A model generated the notes under the pieces. That model saw nothing but the letters and a program-made list of their open reading frames with translations, was not told the DNA's origin and ran no database searches. A stretch of DNA of 64,000 bases from assembly GCF_001187435.1 (NCBI RefSeq), contig NZ_LFXA01000007.1, positions 186,001 through 250,000 of the forward strand, in the 5' to 3' direction. This document shows, piece after piece, positions 9,297 to 16,842 of the stretch. This DNA is from Streptomyces caatingaensis (GTDB lineage: Bacteria; Actinomycetota; Actinomycetes; Streptomycetales; Streptomycetaceae). Position numbers and translations under genes: made by a program. How positions within the stretch are numbered: position 1 is the stretch's first letter; each line of letters begins with the position of its first letter.

Positions 9297-10289
9297 TCAG
9301 CAGCCCCAGCGCAGCGCGGGCGTCCGCACCGGTGCGTCCCACAACCGCAGCATCTCGTCGTCCACCTGACACAGCGTCACCGACGCCCCCGCCATGTCCA
9401 GCGACGTGACGTAGTTGCCCACCAGCGACCGGGCCACCGCCACGCCGCGCTCCCGCAGCACCCGGTGCACCTCCCCGGCGAACCCGTACAGCTCCAGCAG
9501 CGGCGTCGCGCCCGCGCCGTTCACCAGCACCAGCACCGGCCCGCCCGGCCGCAGGTCCTCCAGCACGGCGTGCACGGCGTAGTCGGCGATCTCCCCGGAC
9601 GTCATCATCGCCCGCCGCTCCCGGCCCGGCTCGCCGTGGATGCCGACCCCCAACTCCAGCTCGCCCGGCGGCAGTTCGAAGGTCGGCCCGCCCTTCGCCG
9701 GCGTCGCGCACGCCGACAGCGCGACACCGAAGCTCCGCGACCCCTCGTTCACCCGCCGCGCGAGCGCCTCCACCCGCTCCAGCGGCGCCCCCGCCTCGGC
9801 CGCCGCGCCCGCGATCTTCTCCACGAACAGCGTGGCCCCCGTCCCGCGCCGCCCTGCCGTATGCGTACTGTCCGTCACCGCCACGTCGTCATTGACCAGC
9901 ACGCTCGCCACCTGCACCCCCTCGTCCTCGGCCAGTTCCGCGGCCATGGCGAAGTTCAGCACGTCCCCCGTGTAGTTCTTCACCACGAACAGCACCCCCG
10001 CCCCACTGTCCACGGCCGCCGCCGCCCGCACCATCTGATCCGGCACCGGCGAGGTGAACACCTCCCCCGGACACGCCGCATCCAACATCCCCCGCCCCAC
10101 AAACCCCCCATGCAACGGCTCATGCCCCGACCCACCCCCCGACACCAGCCCCACCTTCCCCTCCACCGGCGCATCCCGCCGCACGATCACCCTCCGCTCG
10201 ACATCGACGTTCAGCTCGGGATGCGCGGCGGCCATGCCGCGGAGGGCGTCGGGGACGACGGTTTCGGGGACGTTGATGAGCATTTTCAC
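9297..10289 (-). CDS. dhaK: Dihydroxyacetone kinase subunit DhaK
   Basis: 330 residues, full length. His56 (GGGSGHEPLH) and Asp109 (YTGDV) sit in the active site, and His218 (GVGIHGEPG) is at the position that forms the hemiaminal link with dihydroxyacetone in known DhaK. The protein binds the substrate but needs DhaL (with ADP) and the phosphotransferase DhaM. Neither dhaL nor dhaM is adjacent: the convergent dehydrogenase lies downstream and an endonuclease-like gene upstream. The start is GTG with GAAGGAG upstream. An inverted repeat lies 37 bases upstream. Function without partners nearby is unclear. Confidence 0.92.
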   Translation of the reverse strand: MKMLINVPETVVPDALRGMAAAHPELNVDVERRVIVRRDAPVEGKVGLVSGGGSGHEPLHGGFVGRGMLDAACPGEVFTSPVPDQMVRAAAAVDSGAGVLFVVKNYTGDVLNFAMAAELAEDEGVQVASVLVNDDVAVTDSTHTAGRRGTGATLFVEKIAGAAAEAGAPLERVEALARRVNEGSRSFGVALSACATPAKGGPTFELPPGELELGVGIHGEPGRERRAMMTSGEIADYAVHAVLEDLRPGGPVLVLVNGAGATPLLELYGFAGEVHRVLRERGVAVARSLVGNYVTSLDMAGASVTLCQVDDEMLRLWDAPVRTPALRWGC

Positions 10290-10325
10290 GGCGTGGCTCC
10301 TTCGGTGACGGCGGGTTGTGCCGGG

Positions 10326-10345
10326 GACCTGTACTTTCGCAGGTC
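10326..10345. promoter_or_regulatory. Inverted repeat upstream of dhaK
   Basis: Perfect arms GACCTG / CAGGTC with an 8-base A/T-rich centre, about 37 bases before the dhaK start. A size and position suited to an operator; the regulator is unknown. Confidence 0.4.
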
Positions 10346-10459
10346 ATCGATGGTGAGGGTGGTATTGATCTCTGTGGTTCGGGCGGCTGACGACGGTCCG
10401 TGGCGGTACTGATGCCGCCCTCGTGCTGACTGAGGGGCGCCAGATCCCCCGGTGCCCGC

Positions 10460-11809
10460 TCAGAACAGTGCGAGGCCCTCGCCGCTGGTGTCCGCGATGA
10501 CGGGCCGGGACCGGGCCGGGAGGCCGTCCAAGCGGTCAGGGCCGGCCGCGGCGGCCACGGCAGGGGCCGTCTCGGCCAACCAGACGCGAAACCGCTCGAC
10601 GGCTTCGCGGTAGGGGACTTGCGCCAGGACACGGTGCTCGCCGGAGGGGCAGGAGTCGACCGCGACCGTGAGCAGGCAGGAACGGGGCGTGTTGTGACTG
10701 CCTGTCCAGGAGACGCGCAGCACACCGCAGGGCTTGCGCCCGCGGGAGGCTGGGTGGGTCGGGCGCAGGGACCGGCAGGCTATGTGAGCGGTCCACGCGG
10801 CGAGGTGCGGCAACGGGAGGGTGGTGCGTGCGCGGCAGCCGGGGCAGCGGTGCCAGTGGCGGAGCCAGTCGTCGGTGCCGGTGTCGAAGAGGTGTGTGTA
10901 GTGGCCGGCCACGCGGACGTCGTTGCTGTACAGGTGGTCGGGGCGCTCCTGTGTGTTGCAGGACTGGCAGACGGGGGCGCGGACGTAGCCGTGTTCGTGG
11001 CAGTGGTCGAGCACGGTGGCGGGCGCAGTGCCGCAGACGGCGCACATCCACCCGGCCACCCGGCGGGAGGTGCCGGGCTTCCGGCTGAGCACCGAGTACA
11101 GCTGGCCCTCCAACTCCCGGGCATATGGACGCAGTCGGAGGACGGTGGGGCCTTCGGGGCCCGTCGTCTGCCGGCCGTCGGCGTCTCGGGTCTGCCCGGG
11201 CAGTGACGGAGGCTCGGTGATGGCAGCGCCTGCCCGGCGGGTCCGTGCGGCATGCACCCACTGCGTTTCGGCGTGCTCGGCCCCGTCGAGCAGCCTGACC
11301 ACAGCGCGCGGCAGCCACCACGTGCGCTGCGTCCCGTCGCGGGTCTGCTCCACGAGCATCCGCCGCCAGTCGATCCCCGCCAGGAGGCACGGTCGGCCGA
11401 CTTGACGACGTGCTCCGCGCTCGGGGCCGTCGCCCGGTTCCCGCAGTTGCTCCGCGATGCGCCGGCGCCAGCGCAGCCGCGCTTCCTCATGGCGCTCCTG
11501 CCCCGGCGCTCCACGAAACGGACCGACGCGGACCAGGTCCTGCCGGTCCACTCGCATCGCGTTCAGCTCCGCGGCCGCCCGGTGCACCTCAAACTCGCGT
11601 ACGGCCCACTGACCGTTGCCCGCCCTCCTCGTGGGCACCACACGCCCACCGAGGAGGACGTACCCCACCCGGGCGTGGGCGGGAGAGCCGGTGAATGCCC
11701 CGGAAGCCGTCGGCACAGCACTGCCGGCCGTCAAATCGACCCACAGGGCATCCGCGGCACCCAGGGTGATCAGGCCATCCGTGCGACCGGGCGTGACACG
11801 CTCAGACAT
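10460..11809 (-). CDS. Endonuclease VII-like HNH domain protein
   Basis: 449 residues. The first 240 residues match nothing I recognise. A zinc/HNH module follows at about 255-290: CAVC, then LDHCHEHGYVR, then CQSCNTQE, which is the CxxC-DHxHxxG-CxxCN pattern of recombination endonuclease VII-like nucleases. More Cys/His pairs (HRCPGCRART) follow and may form a second zinc site. Such nucleases cut branched or phage DNA, or are mobile-element proteins. Base and codon use are less GC-biased than in neighbours. With the regulator remnant upstream, this looks like acquired accessory DNA. Nuclease fold likely; biological role unknown. Confidence 0.7.
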   Translation of the reverse strand: MSERVTPGRTDGLITLGAADALWVDLTAGSAVPTASGAFTGSPAHARVGYVLLGGRVVPTRRAGNGQWAVREFEVHRAAAELNAMRVDRQDLVRVGPFRGAPGQERHEEARLRWRRRIAEQLREPGDGPERGARRQVGRPCLLAGIDWRRMLVEQTRDGTQRTWWLPRAVVRLLDGAEHAETQWVHAARTRRAGAAITEPPSLPGQTRDADGRQTTGPEGPTVLRLRPYARELEGQLYSVLSRKPGTSRRVAGWMCAVCGTAPATVLDHCHEHGYVRAPVCQSCNTQERPDHLYSNDVRVAGHYTHLFDTGTDDWLRHWHRCPGCRARTTLPLPHLAAWTAHIACRSLRPTHPASRGRKPCGVLRVSWTGSHNTPRSCLLTVAVDSCPSGEHRVLAQVPYREAVERFRVWLAETAPAVAAAAGPDRLDGLPARSRPVIADTSGEGLALF

Positions 11810-11869
11810 ACCGACAGGCTAACGGCCTGCAAAACGCCAATGGCTCTCGGAGCATCACCCCCGGCCGGG

Positions 11870-12075
11870 CCGGGGGTGGTGGCGACTTCGTCGGTGGCCT
11901 CCCGCACTTCCGGGCCGGCGTCCGTGAGCAGTGCGTCGTCGAAGCGAAGGCCCTTGTGGACCGCCTTCCACCACCGCTCCCGGCCCCTGCCGCGTCCGGG
12001 GGCGTCCTCGATGACGCCGTGAATGGCGAGCCGCCGCAGGTGGTAGCCGGTCGCACCGCCTGACTCGCCCAGGCC
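11870..12075 (-). pseudogene. Remnant of winged-helix (ArsR-like) regulator
   Basis: The minus-strand frame reads LGESGGATGYHLRRLAIHGV, then a segment with RGRERWWKAVHKGLRFDD and EVREATDEVA. This is the HTH recognition region and following strand of the actinobacterial ArsR-type winged-helix family. There is no start codon or N-terminal helix, and the frame runs into the endonuclease gene (stop near 11770) without the normal C-terminal domain. It is in the same frame as the stop of the oxidoreductase upstream. I read it as the middle of a deleted gene. Confidence 0.6.
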
Positions 12076-12162
12076 GTGAGGGCGCGCTCCAACCTCGGGC
12101 AGGTGCTGCTGAGATGAGGGTCGGTCGTCTCGCAGCGCCTGCGGCGAGCGACGTCGTCGCCC

Positions 12163-12801
12163 CTACGACCGGTCGACGAACGGCACAGCAGTGACCGGGT
12201 TGTGGCCCGCGGCGACCAGCCGCATGACGAAACCCGCCACGCCCTCAAGCTGCCGGGCGTGCTCCAGTCCGCCGAGCACGGCGGGTACCCCACCGAGGTC
12301 GCGGATCAGCCCGCCGGCAATGCCGAGCGCCGCGTCGTCGTCGCCGCACATCGCCACGGTCCGCTTGGATTGCCCTGCCGGCGTCGGCGCCAGCCAGCTC
12401 GTCCCCGCGAACAGATGCAGTGCCTTGACCACGCGGCTGCCCACGGCCCGTTCGGCGACGTGCTGTGCCGCCGAACCGGTGGGCGACCGGAGCAGACCGG
12501 AGGTGTAGTCGACCGTGTTGGTGCAGTCGATCACGGCCTTGCCCGCCAACGACCCCTCGTCGGCCCGGGCGAGAGAGAGCACCTGGTCGAGCCCCTCCCA
12601 TGCCACGGCCACGACAACGGCATCGCCTGCCGCGGCCACCCGCAGGGGGTCGGCCGCCTCGACCGCGTCGCCGAGCTGCCCGGCGATCGCCCGAGCCTTG
12701 CCCTGTGAACGGCCTCCGACGAGCACGTGGTGTCCACGGCGCGCCCACGCCTCCGCCAGTGCCGAGGCCATCCCGCCGGTGCCCAGAATTCCGATACGCA
12801 T
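12163..12801 (-). CDS. NADPH-dependent F420 reductase-like oxidoreductase
   Basis: 212 residues. The N-terminus is a Rossmann motif (MRIGILGTGGMASALAEAWA) followed by GGRSQGKARA, the pattern of the F420:NADP oxidoreductase (NpdG) and coenzyme F420-dependent NADP reductase-like family. Middle motifs VVVAVAW and VIDCTNTV also fit. The full-length fold is short of its usual C-terminal extension only slightly. Likely a cytosolic NADP-binding redox enzyme. It is divergent from the HxlR regulator, with the palindromic operator between them, so it is probably the regulator's target. Confidence 0.82.
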   Translation of the reverse strand: MRIGILGTGGMASALAEAWARRGHHVLVGGRSQGKARAIAGQLGDAVEAADPLRVAAAGDAVVVAVAWEGLDQVLSLARADEGSLAGKAVIDCTNTVDYTSGLLRSPTGSAAQHVAERAVGSRVVKALHLFAGTSWLAPTPAGQSKRTVAMCGDDDAALGIAGGLIRDLGGVPAVLGGLEHARQLEGVAGFVMRLVAAGHNPVTAVPFVDRS

Positions 12802-12850
12802 GTCGCTCTCCCAACCGTCGAGGGCCTGTTGCCTCGCTACCGTAGGAAGC

Positions 12851-12876
12851 TCGGGCCTACCAATCGGTAGGCCCGA
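12851..12876. promoter_or_regulatory. Palindromic operator for HxlR regulator
   Basis: Perfect inverted repeat of 11-base arms (TCGGGCCTACC / GGTAGGCCCGA) around AATC, midway between the divergent oxidoreductase (start 12801) and HxlR (start 12896) genes. A second short repeat, CTAC-C-GTAG, lies at 12837-12845. The centre TACC-AATC-GGTA has the look of an HxlR-family site. Confidence 0.7.
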
Positions 12877-12895
12877 ATCCGATAGGAAGAGACAC

Positions 12896-13279
12896 GTGGA
12901 CAACCACTGCCCGCCCTTCGCCGCCGACTGCGCGGTGCGCCTGGCCGCCGACCTGATCGCCCACACCTGGGATCCAGTGGTGCTGATGGCGCTGCGGGCG
13001 GGCAGGCGCCGCCGGATGGACCTGTTGAGCGGCATGGCGGGCGTCAGCGACAAGGTCCTCACCCAGACGCTTCGCCGTCTGCACGCCAACGGCTTGATCG
13101 TACGGATCACCGCGCCGGCCGACCGCTCCGTGACGTACGAGCTGTCGGAGTTGGGCGGCAGCCTCGCCGACGGGCCGCTGGCTGCCCTCGGCCAGTGGGC
13201 GATCGACCACGCCGATCAGGTCCTTGCCACTCAGGAGCAGCACAGCACTGCCATCGGCCGTCGAGCAGCGGCCGGATAA
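12896..13279 (+). CDS. HxlR family transcriptional regulator
   Basis: 127 residues, normal HxlR size. The N-terminal Cys before a conserved acidic/Ala stretch (NHCPPFAADCAVRLAADLIA), HTWDPVVLMAL, then RMDLLSGMAGVSDKVLTQTL and RRLHANGLIVR make up the winged helix. These proteins bind palindromes as dimers, often sensing reactive electrophiles through the N-terminal Cys. The GTG start has AGGAAG six bases upstream. It is divergent from the NADP-reductase-like gene, with the perfect palindrome between, so autoregulation and control of the reductase are likely. Confidence 0.88.
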   Translation: MDNHCPPFAADCAVRLAADLIAHTWDPVVLMALRAGRRRRMDLLSGMAGVSDKVLTQTLRRLHANGLIVRITAPADRSVTYELSELGGSLADGPLAALGQWAIDHADQVLATQEQHSTAIGRRAAAG

Positions 13280-13335
13280 GCGCCCATGCGGACAGGACCG
13301 TGTCCCACGGAGTGAGGAGGACTCGGCCCGGCACG

Positions 13336-13611
13336 TCACCCCCGGCCCAGCAGCGACCCCAACGGCCCCAGGTCCAGGTCGAGTTCCTCGCGGTCGAGGC
13401 CGTACTCGTGGCAGAGGCCGTCCATGCGGTCGGCGAGGAGCATGAGGGTCATGCCGATGCGCTCCTCCTGGTCCTCGGTGAGGTCGCCCTGGTCGACGCG
13501 GCGGACGGCCTGGCGTTCCATGAGTTCGCGGAGGAGTTCGAGGACGGTGAGGATCAGCTTCATCAGGTCGCGTTCGACGGTGTCGTGGTCGAGTTCCAGG
13601 CGGCGGGTCAT
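13336..13611 (-). CDS. gvpK: Gas vesicle protein GvpK
   Basis: 91 residues, whole family length: RLELDHDTVERDLMKLILTV, then LRELMERQAVRRVD and the LTEDQEERIGMTLMLLADRM block. GvpK is an accessory protein of gas vesicle assembly. Last gene of the cluster; overlaps gvpS by four bases (translational coupling). Confidence 0.92.
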   Translation of the reverse strand: MTRRLELDHDTVERDLMKLILTVLELLRELMERQAVRRVDQGDLTEDQEERIGMTLMLLADRMDGLCHEYGLDREELDLDLGPLGSLLGRG

Positions 13612-13805
13612 GGTGCAGGTGGCTCCCAGGGCGAGGGGACGCGGGCGTCGACGGAGCTGATCAGGGCGCGCAGGTCGATGCGGACGAGGTCGACGTCGGC
13701 GATGCGCAGGGTGAGGTCGCCGGTGAGGACGACGCCGCCGGCGAGGAGGCGGTCGAGGAGGTCCACCAGGGACAGCCGTTCGGTGGGGAGGTCGTCGGAG
13801 ATCAT
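13608..13805 (-). CDS. gvpS: Gas vesicle structural-type protein GvpS
   Basis: 65 residues of the GvpA fold: LSLVDLLDRLLAGGVVLTGD and LTLRIADVDLVRIDLRALIS, matching the helix-strand-strand-helix core. Short, with no tail. In Streptomyces clusters this slot between gvpL and gvpK is gvpS. It probably serves in nucleation or as a minor shell protein. The ATG overlaps the gvpL stop (ATGA). Confidence 0.88.
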   Translation of the reverse strand: MISDDLPTERLSLVDLLDRLLAGGVVLTGDLTLRIADVDLVRIDLRALISSVDARVPSPWEPPAP

Positions 13806-14617
13806 GGGGCGTGGGTGACGAAGGAGTACGGGGCCCACGGTCCGGAGAGGCGGATCCGCAGGCCGTCGGGGGCGTCGTCCGTCAGGGCGGCGACCGTCCT
13901 CGTGAACTCCTCGGTGCGCTCCCTCGGTACGAGGTAGGCGGCGTTGAGGAGGTTGTGGCCCGGGTGGTCGGAGAGGCGGGAGTCCTGCGGGGGGTGCAGC
14001 CGGACCTCCTCGGCCAGGGGGGAGAGCGTGTCGTGCACCGCTTCCGCGGCCCGGCCCGCGCGGCGCGCGTCGGCCTCGCGGGCCCGCCGCTGGGCGCCGC
14101 GCCGCCGCAGGTAGTCCCGGCCGGATGGGGCGGGTGCCGACTCCGGGGGTGACGGGGTCGGCGAAAGCTCCAGGGGGTCCGGGGGGTCCGGGGGGTTCGG
14201 GGGCGGTAGGGCGTACACCGTGACGCCCCACTCCACGCGGCCCTCCAGGCGGTCGAGCGCGGACCCGAGCGACGCCGAGCCGTCCGCCAGCATGCGACGG
14301 ACGCCCTCCTCGTCGCGGTAGACGGTCGCCAGCCGCAGTGGCAGCGCGCAGGAGAACGCCGAGACCGCGGCGTCGACCACCCGCTGGTGACCGCGGGCCA
14401 CCCGCTCCAGCCACGCCAGGTCCTCCAGCCGTTCGCGCAACGCGTCCTCCTCGAACTCCGCGGCGGGGACGCGTCCCACGAGCGCCGCGAAGCCCGCGTG
14501 GCGCACCGGGACGACCGGTTCGTCCGCCACGCCCGTCAGCGTCTCGGGGACGTCGGCCGGGCTGCCCCCGTCCCGGGCGACCGCGTAGGCGTACAGCAGT
14601 TCACCGTCGGTCTTCAT
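13802..14617 (-). CDS. gvpL: Gas vesicle protein GvpL (GvpL/GvpF family)
   Basis: 271 residues. The N-terminal LLYAYAVARDGG, central ALPLRLATVYRDEEGVRRML and the C-terminal GPWAPYSFVTH are the GvpL/F signatures. GvpL and GvpF interact with GvpA and guide assembly. Unusual here is a proline-rich run (about residues 138-165, many PP and PxPP repeats) between the two domains, followed by an Arg/Ala-rich helix. Its start overlaps the end of gvpJ by 17 bases. Confidence 0.9.
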   Translation of the reverse strand: MKTDGELLYAYAVARDGGSPADVPETLTGVADEPVVPVRHAGFAALVGRVPAAEFEEDALRERLEDLAWLERVARGHQRVVDAAVSAFSCALPLRLATVYRDEEGVRRMLADGSASLGSALDRLEGRVEWGVTVYALPPPNPPDPPDPLELSPTPSPPESAPAPSGRDYLRRRGAQRRAREADARRAGRAAEAVHDTLSPLAEEVRLHPPQDSRLSDHPGHNLLNAAYLVPRERTEEFTRTVAALTDDAPDGLRIRLSGPWAPYSFVTHAP

Positions 14618-14978
14618 CGCGGGCCTCCTCCGTCTCCCCGTCCTCCAGGGCCGGATGCTCCTCCAGGGCCGGACGGTCCTCCAGGGCGGCCAGGCGTGCC
14701 CGCAACCGGTCGTTCTCCTCGCGGAGTTCGCGGGTGCGTGCCCCCGACGAGAGGGAGCGGTCGCTCTCCCACCAGTCGATGCCCATCTCCCGCGCCTTGT
14801 CGACGGACGCGACCACCAGCCGCAGTTTGATCGTCAGCAGTTCGATGTCGAGCAGGTTGATGCGGATGTCGCCGGCGATCACCACTCCCTTGTCCAGGAC
14901 CCGTTCGAGGATGTCGGCGAGGTTGGCCGAGCCCTCGCCGGGGGAGCGGGCCTCGGGCAGCCGGCTGCTGAACGTCAT
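14601..14978 (-). CDS. gvpJ: Gas vesicle protein GvpJ
   Basis: 125 residues. The GvpA-type core spans residues 17-65 (ANLADILERVLDKGVVIAGD, then IRINLLDIELLTIKLRLVVA). The tail from about 80 (RTRELREENDRLRARLAALE) is a strongly charged coiled coil. GvpJ is a minor shell or nucleation protein, probably at the vesicle tips. A GGAG site lies just upstream of the ATG. Confidence 0.88.
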   Translation of the reverse strand: MTFSSRLPEARSPGEGSANLADILERVLDKGVVIAGDIRINLLDIELLTIKLRLVVASVDKAREMGIDWWESDRSLSSGARTRELREENDRLRARLAALEDRPALEEHPALEDGETEEARDEDRR

Positions 14979-15025
14979 CTCCCGTACTCCTCCGCCTCGT
15001 TCGGGTCATCCGCATCGCCCGTCCG

Positions 15026-15229
15026 TCAGCCCGGCGGTGAGCGCCGCCGCGCCTCCTCCAGCCGGTCCAGCAGCGCGTCCTCGCGCCGGTCGAACTCCTC
15101 GCCGTCCAGCCGGCCCGCCGCCAATTCCTCCTCCAGGGCGCGGAGTTCGGCCTGGACGGCGGCCGGGTCGTAGAAGATCCGCTCGGCCTCGGCGAGGAGC
15201 CGGCGCAGGACCCAGCCGACGAACAGCAT
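15026..15229 (-). CDS. gvpG: Gas vesicle protein GvpG
   Basis: 67 residues: a hydrophobic amphipathic start (MLFVGWVLRRLLAEAERIFY) and a charged helical part (AELRALEEELAAGRLDGEEF). This is the SHOCT-like helix-turn pattern usual for GvpG, an assembly accessory protein. The ATG overlaps the gvpF stop (TGATG); a GTG one codon earlier is possible. Confidence 0.85.
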   Translation of the reverse strand: MLFVGWVLRRLLAEAERIFYDPAAVQAELRALEEELAAGRLDGEEFDRREDALLDRLEEARRRSPPG

Positions 15230-15945
15230 CACGAGTCGACGAAGCTGTACGGCGGCAGCGGGCCGGTCACCGTGAGGTCCAGCTGTGGATGGGCCCGGCG
15301 CAGGCGGTCGGCGGTGGTCACCAGCCGCTCTGCGGCCGGTTCCGCCAGCAGGAAGGAGAGGTTGAGGAACCAGCCGCCGCTCTCCGGGCCGGGCCGGCAG
15401 CCCTCCGCCAGCGGTTCGAGGGTGTCGCGCACCAGGTCGGCGTCCCACGCCTCGCGGGAGCGGACCGCCTCCGCGACCTGCTCCCCGAACCGCAGCCGGT
15501 CCTCGTACGAGCCGCCGCCCGCCTTCCGGTTGGCCTCGGCGAGGGCGCGCAGCCGGGCGTCCTCGGCGAGGACGAGGTGGAGCACCGCCTCCTCGTCGTG
15601 CACGGCCTTGACGTTGTACTCGACGCGGCCGGAGAGCCGCTCCAGTTGCGAGCGGTAGCGGTCGGCGTTGCGGGACAGCGTGTCGAGGACGTCCTCGTCC
15701 CCCTCGGAGACGCTGCCGAAGCGCAGGGGCAGGACGGCGGCGGCGCGGCCCGCCTCGGACAGCACCCGCTGGTGGGCCAGCAGGTCGCGGCGCTTGGGCC
15801 GCAGGTCCTCCGGGCAGTCGCTGACCACCGCCGCCAGCCCGGAGCCGGTCACCAGGCGGACGGGGCACGGGGGTTCGCCGACGCCGGTGAGCCCTTCGGG
15901 GAGCGCGCACCCCTCGTGGGTGATGCCGTAGACGTAGGTGCTCAC
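15229..15945 (-). CDS. gvpF: Gas vesicle protein GvpF (GvpL/GvpF family)
   Basis: 238 residues: STYVYGITHEGC, VLPLRFGSVSEGDEDVLDTL, and GPLPPYSFVDS at the C-terminus define a full-length GvpF/L. GvpF binds GvpA and keeps it soluble before assembly. The GTG start overlaps the gvpA stop in GTGA. The frame upstream is open for another 600 bases but is antisense-free shadow of gvpA, so the GTG is the start. Confidence 0.91.
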   Translation of the reverse strand: MSTYVYGITHEGCALPEGLTGVGEPPCPVRLVTGSGLAAVVSDCPEDLRPKRRDLLAHQRVLSEAGRAAAVLPLRFGSVSEGDEDVLDTLSRNADRYRSQLERLSGRVEYNVKAVHDEEAVLHLVLAEDARLRALAEANRKAGGGSYEDRLRFGEQVAEAVRSREAWDADLVRDTLEPLAEGCRPGPESGGWFLNLSFLLAEPAAERLVTTADRLRRAHPQLDLTVTGPLPPYSFVDS

Positions 15946-16364
15946 TGGTCCTCCTCCTTCTCCTTCCCGCCGCGCGAGGAGGTCCGGCGGGTCCGGGCCG
16001 GCTCGCCGTCGCCGCGCACCTGCTGGACGGCGTCGGAGACGGCGCGGGCGGCGCCGGAGAGCACGCCCTTGCTCTTGCCGCGGGCGCCGCTCTCGGTGAC
16101 GTCTCCCACCAGCTCCGGCAGGCCGGCGCTGCGGTGCGGGCCCGCCTCCAGGTCGAGGCGGTTGCACGCCTCGGCGAAGCGCAGATAGGTGTCGACGCTG
16201 GCGACGACGACCCGTACGTCGATCTTCAGGATCTCGATGCCGACCAGGGAGACGCGGACGAACGCGTCGATGACCAGGCCGCGGTCGAGGACGAGTTCGA
16301 GGACGTCGTACAGGCCGCTGGTGCCGCCCGCACCCCCGGACCGCTGCGCCGGGACAACGCTCAT
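15942..16364 (-). CDS. gvpA: Gas vesicle major structural protein GvpA
   Basis: 140 residues. The shell-forming core at about 15-70 (SGLYDVLELVLDRGLVIDAF, VRVSLVGIEILKIDVRVVVA, SVDTYLRFAEACNRLDL) is close to the conserved GvpA sequence. A 70-residue tail rich in Lys, Arg, Ser and Glu follows, as is usual in Streptomyces GvpA and unlike the 70-residue cyanobacterial form. The ATG at 16364 has AGGAG eight bases upstream; the GTG at 16373 is too close to it. Confidence 0.92.
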   Translation of the reverse strand: MSVVPAQRSGGAGGTSGLYDVLELVLDRGLVIDAFVRVSLVGIEILKIDVRVVVASVDTYLRFAEACNRLDLEAGPHRSAGLPELVGDVTESGARGKSKGVLSGAARAVSDAVQQVRGDGEPARTRRTSSRGGKEKEEDQ

Positions 16365-16397
16365 GGCGGGCACTCCTCTCGTGGCCGGCGGCGAACG

Positions 16398-16697
16398 TCA
16401 GGGGTCGGTCCGCCCGCGTTCGTAGCGGCGGGCGCGGCGGTAGCCGGTGAGGGCGCCACCGCGGTCGAGGGTCACCACGTAGAGCCCCATGACGCTCGTC
16501 GTCTCGGGGACGCGCGGGATCTCCTCCACCTCGATCTCCACCGTCCATCCCTCGGGTGTCCGTTCGAAGCCGGAGACGGACCCGGGCCGCAGTCCCGCCA
16601 GTTCGGCGAGCTGGTCGCGGGCCGCCGCCAGGACGCGGGACACCGGGATGCCGGCGGATCCGTCGTCGGCCTTGTCTGGTTCGGACGTGGCTGTCAT
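16398..16697 (-). CDS. gvpO: Gas vesicle protein GvpO
   Basis: 99 residues. VSRVLAAARDQLAELAGLRP, then EGWTVEIEVEEIPRVPETTS, VMGLYVVTLD and YRRARRYERG match GvpO. It is the first gene of the eight-gene cluster. In haloarchaea GvpO affects gvpA expression. The ATG has GAGG eight bases upstream; the open frame extends 28 codons further without a better site. Confidence 0.9.
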   Translation of the reverse strand: MTATSEPDKADDGSAGIPVSRVLAAARDQLAELAGLRPGSVSGFERTPEGWTVEIEVEEIPRVPETTSVMGLYVVTLDRGGALTGYRRARRYERGRTDP

Positions 16698-16715
16698 ACA
16701 GGGGGACCTCGGGTC

Positions 16716-16727
16716 GTCTTCGAAGAC
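16716..16727. promoter_or_regulatory. Palindrome upstream of gvpO
   Basis: Perfect 12-base palindrome GTCTTCGAAGAC, 19 bases before the gvpO start. It may be an operator of the gas vesicle operon or part of the 5' leader. Confidence 0.35.
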
Positions 16728-16773
16728 TCGGTCCTGCGCATACCGCGTCCCGGCCCGGTCAAACCCGGGCGCG

Positions 16774-16799
16774 GCCGTCACCGGGAGCCGTCACCGGGA
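16774..16799. repeat. Two tandem 13-base repeats
   Basis: GCCGTCACCGGGA occurs twice in tandem, followed by a decayed third half (GCCGT). It lies between the gvp operon and the permease stop. Confidence 0.6.
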
Positions 16800-16842
16800 G
16801 CCGTTGTCAGGAGGCTTTGCCCGGAGCGCCTGCCAGGGGCCC

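Noticed and set aside
9255..9300. Short direct repeat GAGCGTCGYCAGCAGCCC after dhaK
   Set aside because: Only two partial copies within 45 bases; could not be tied to an att site or element.
9249..10412. Plus-strand frame of 387 residues rich in His/Pro/Arg
   Set aside because: Antisense of dhaK, whose active-site residues are intact.
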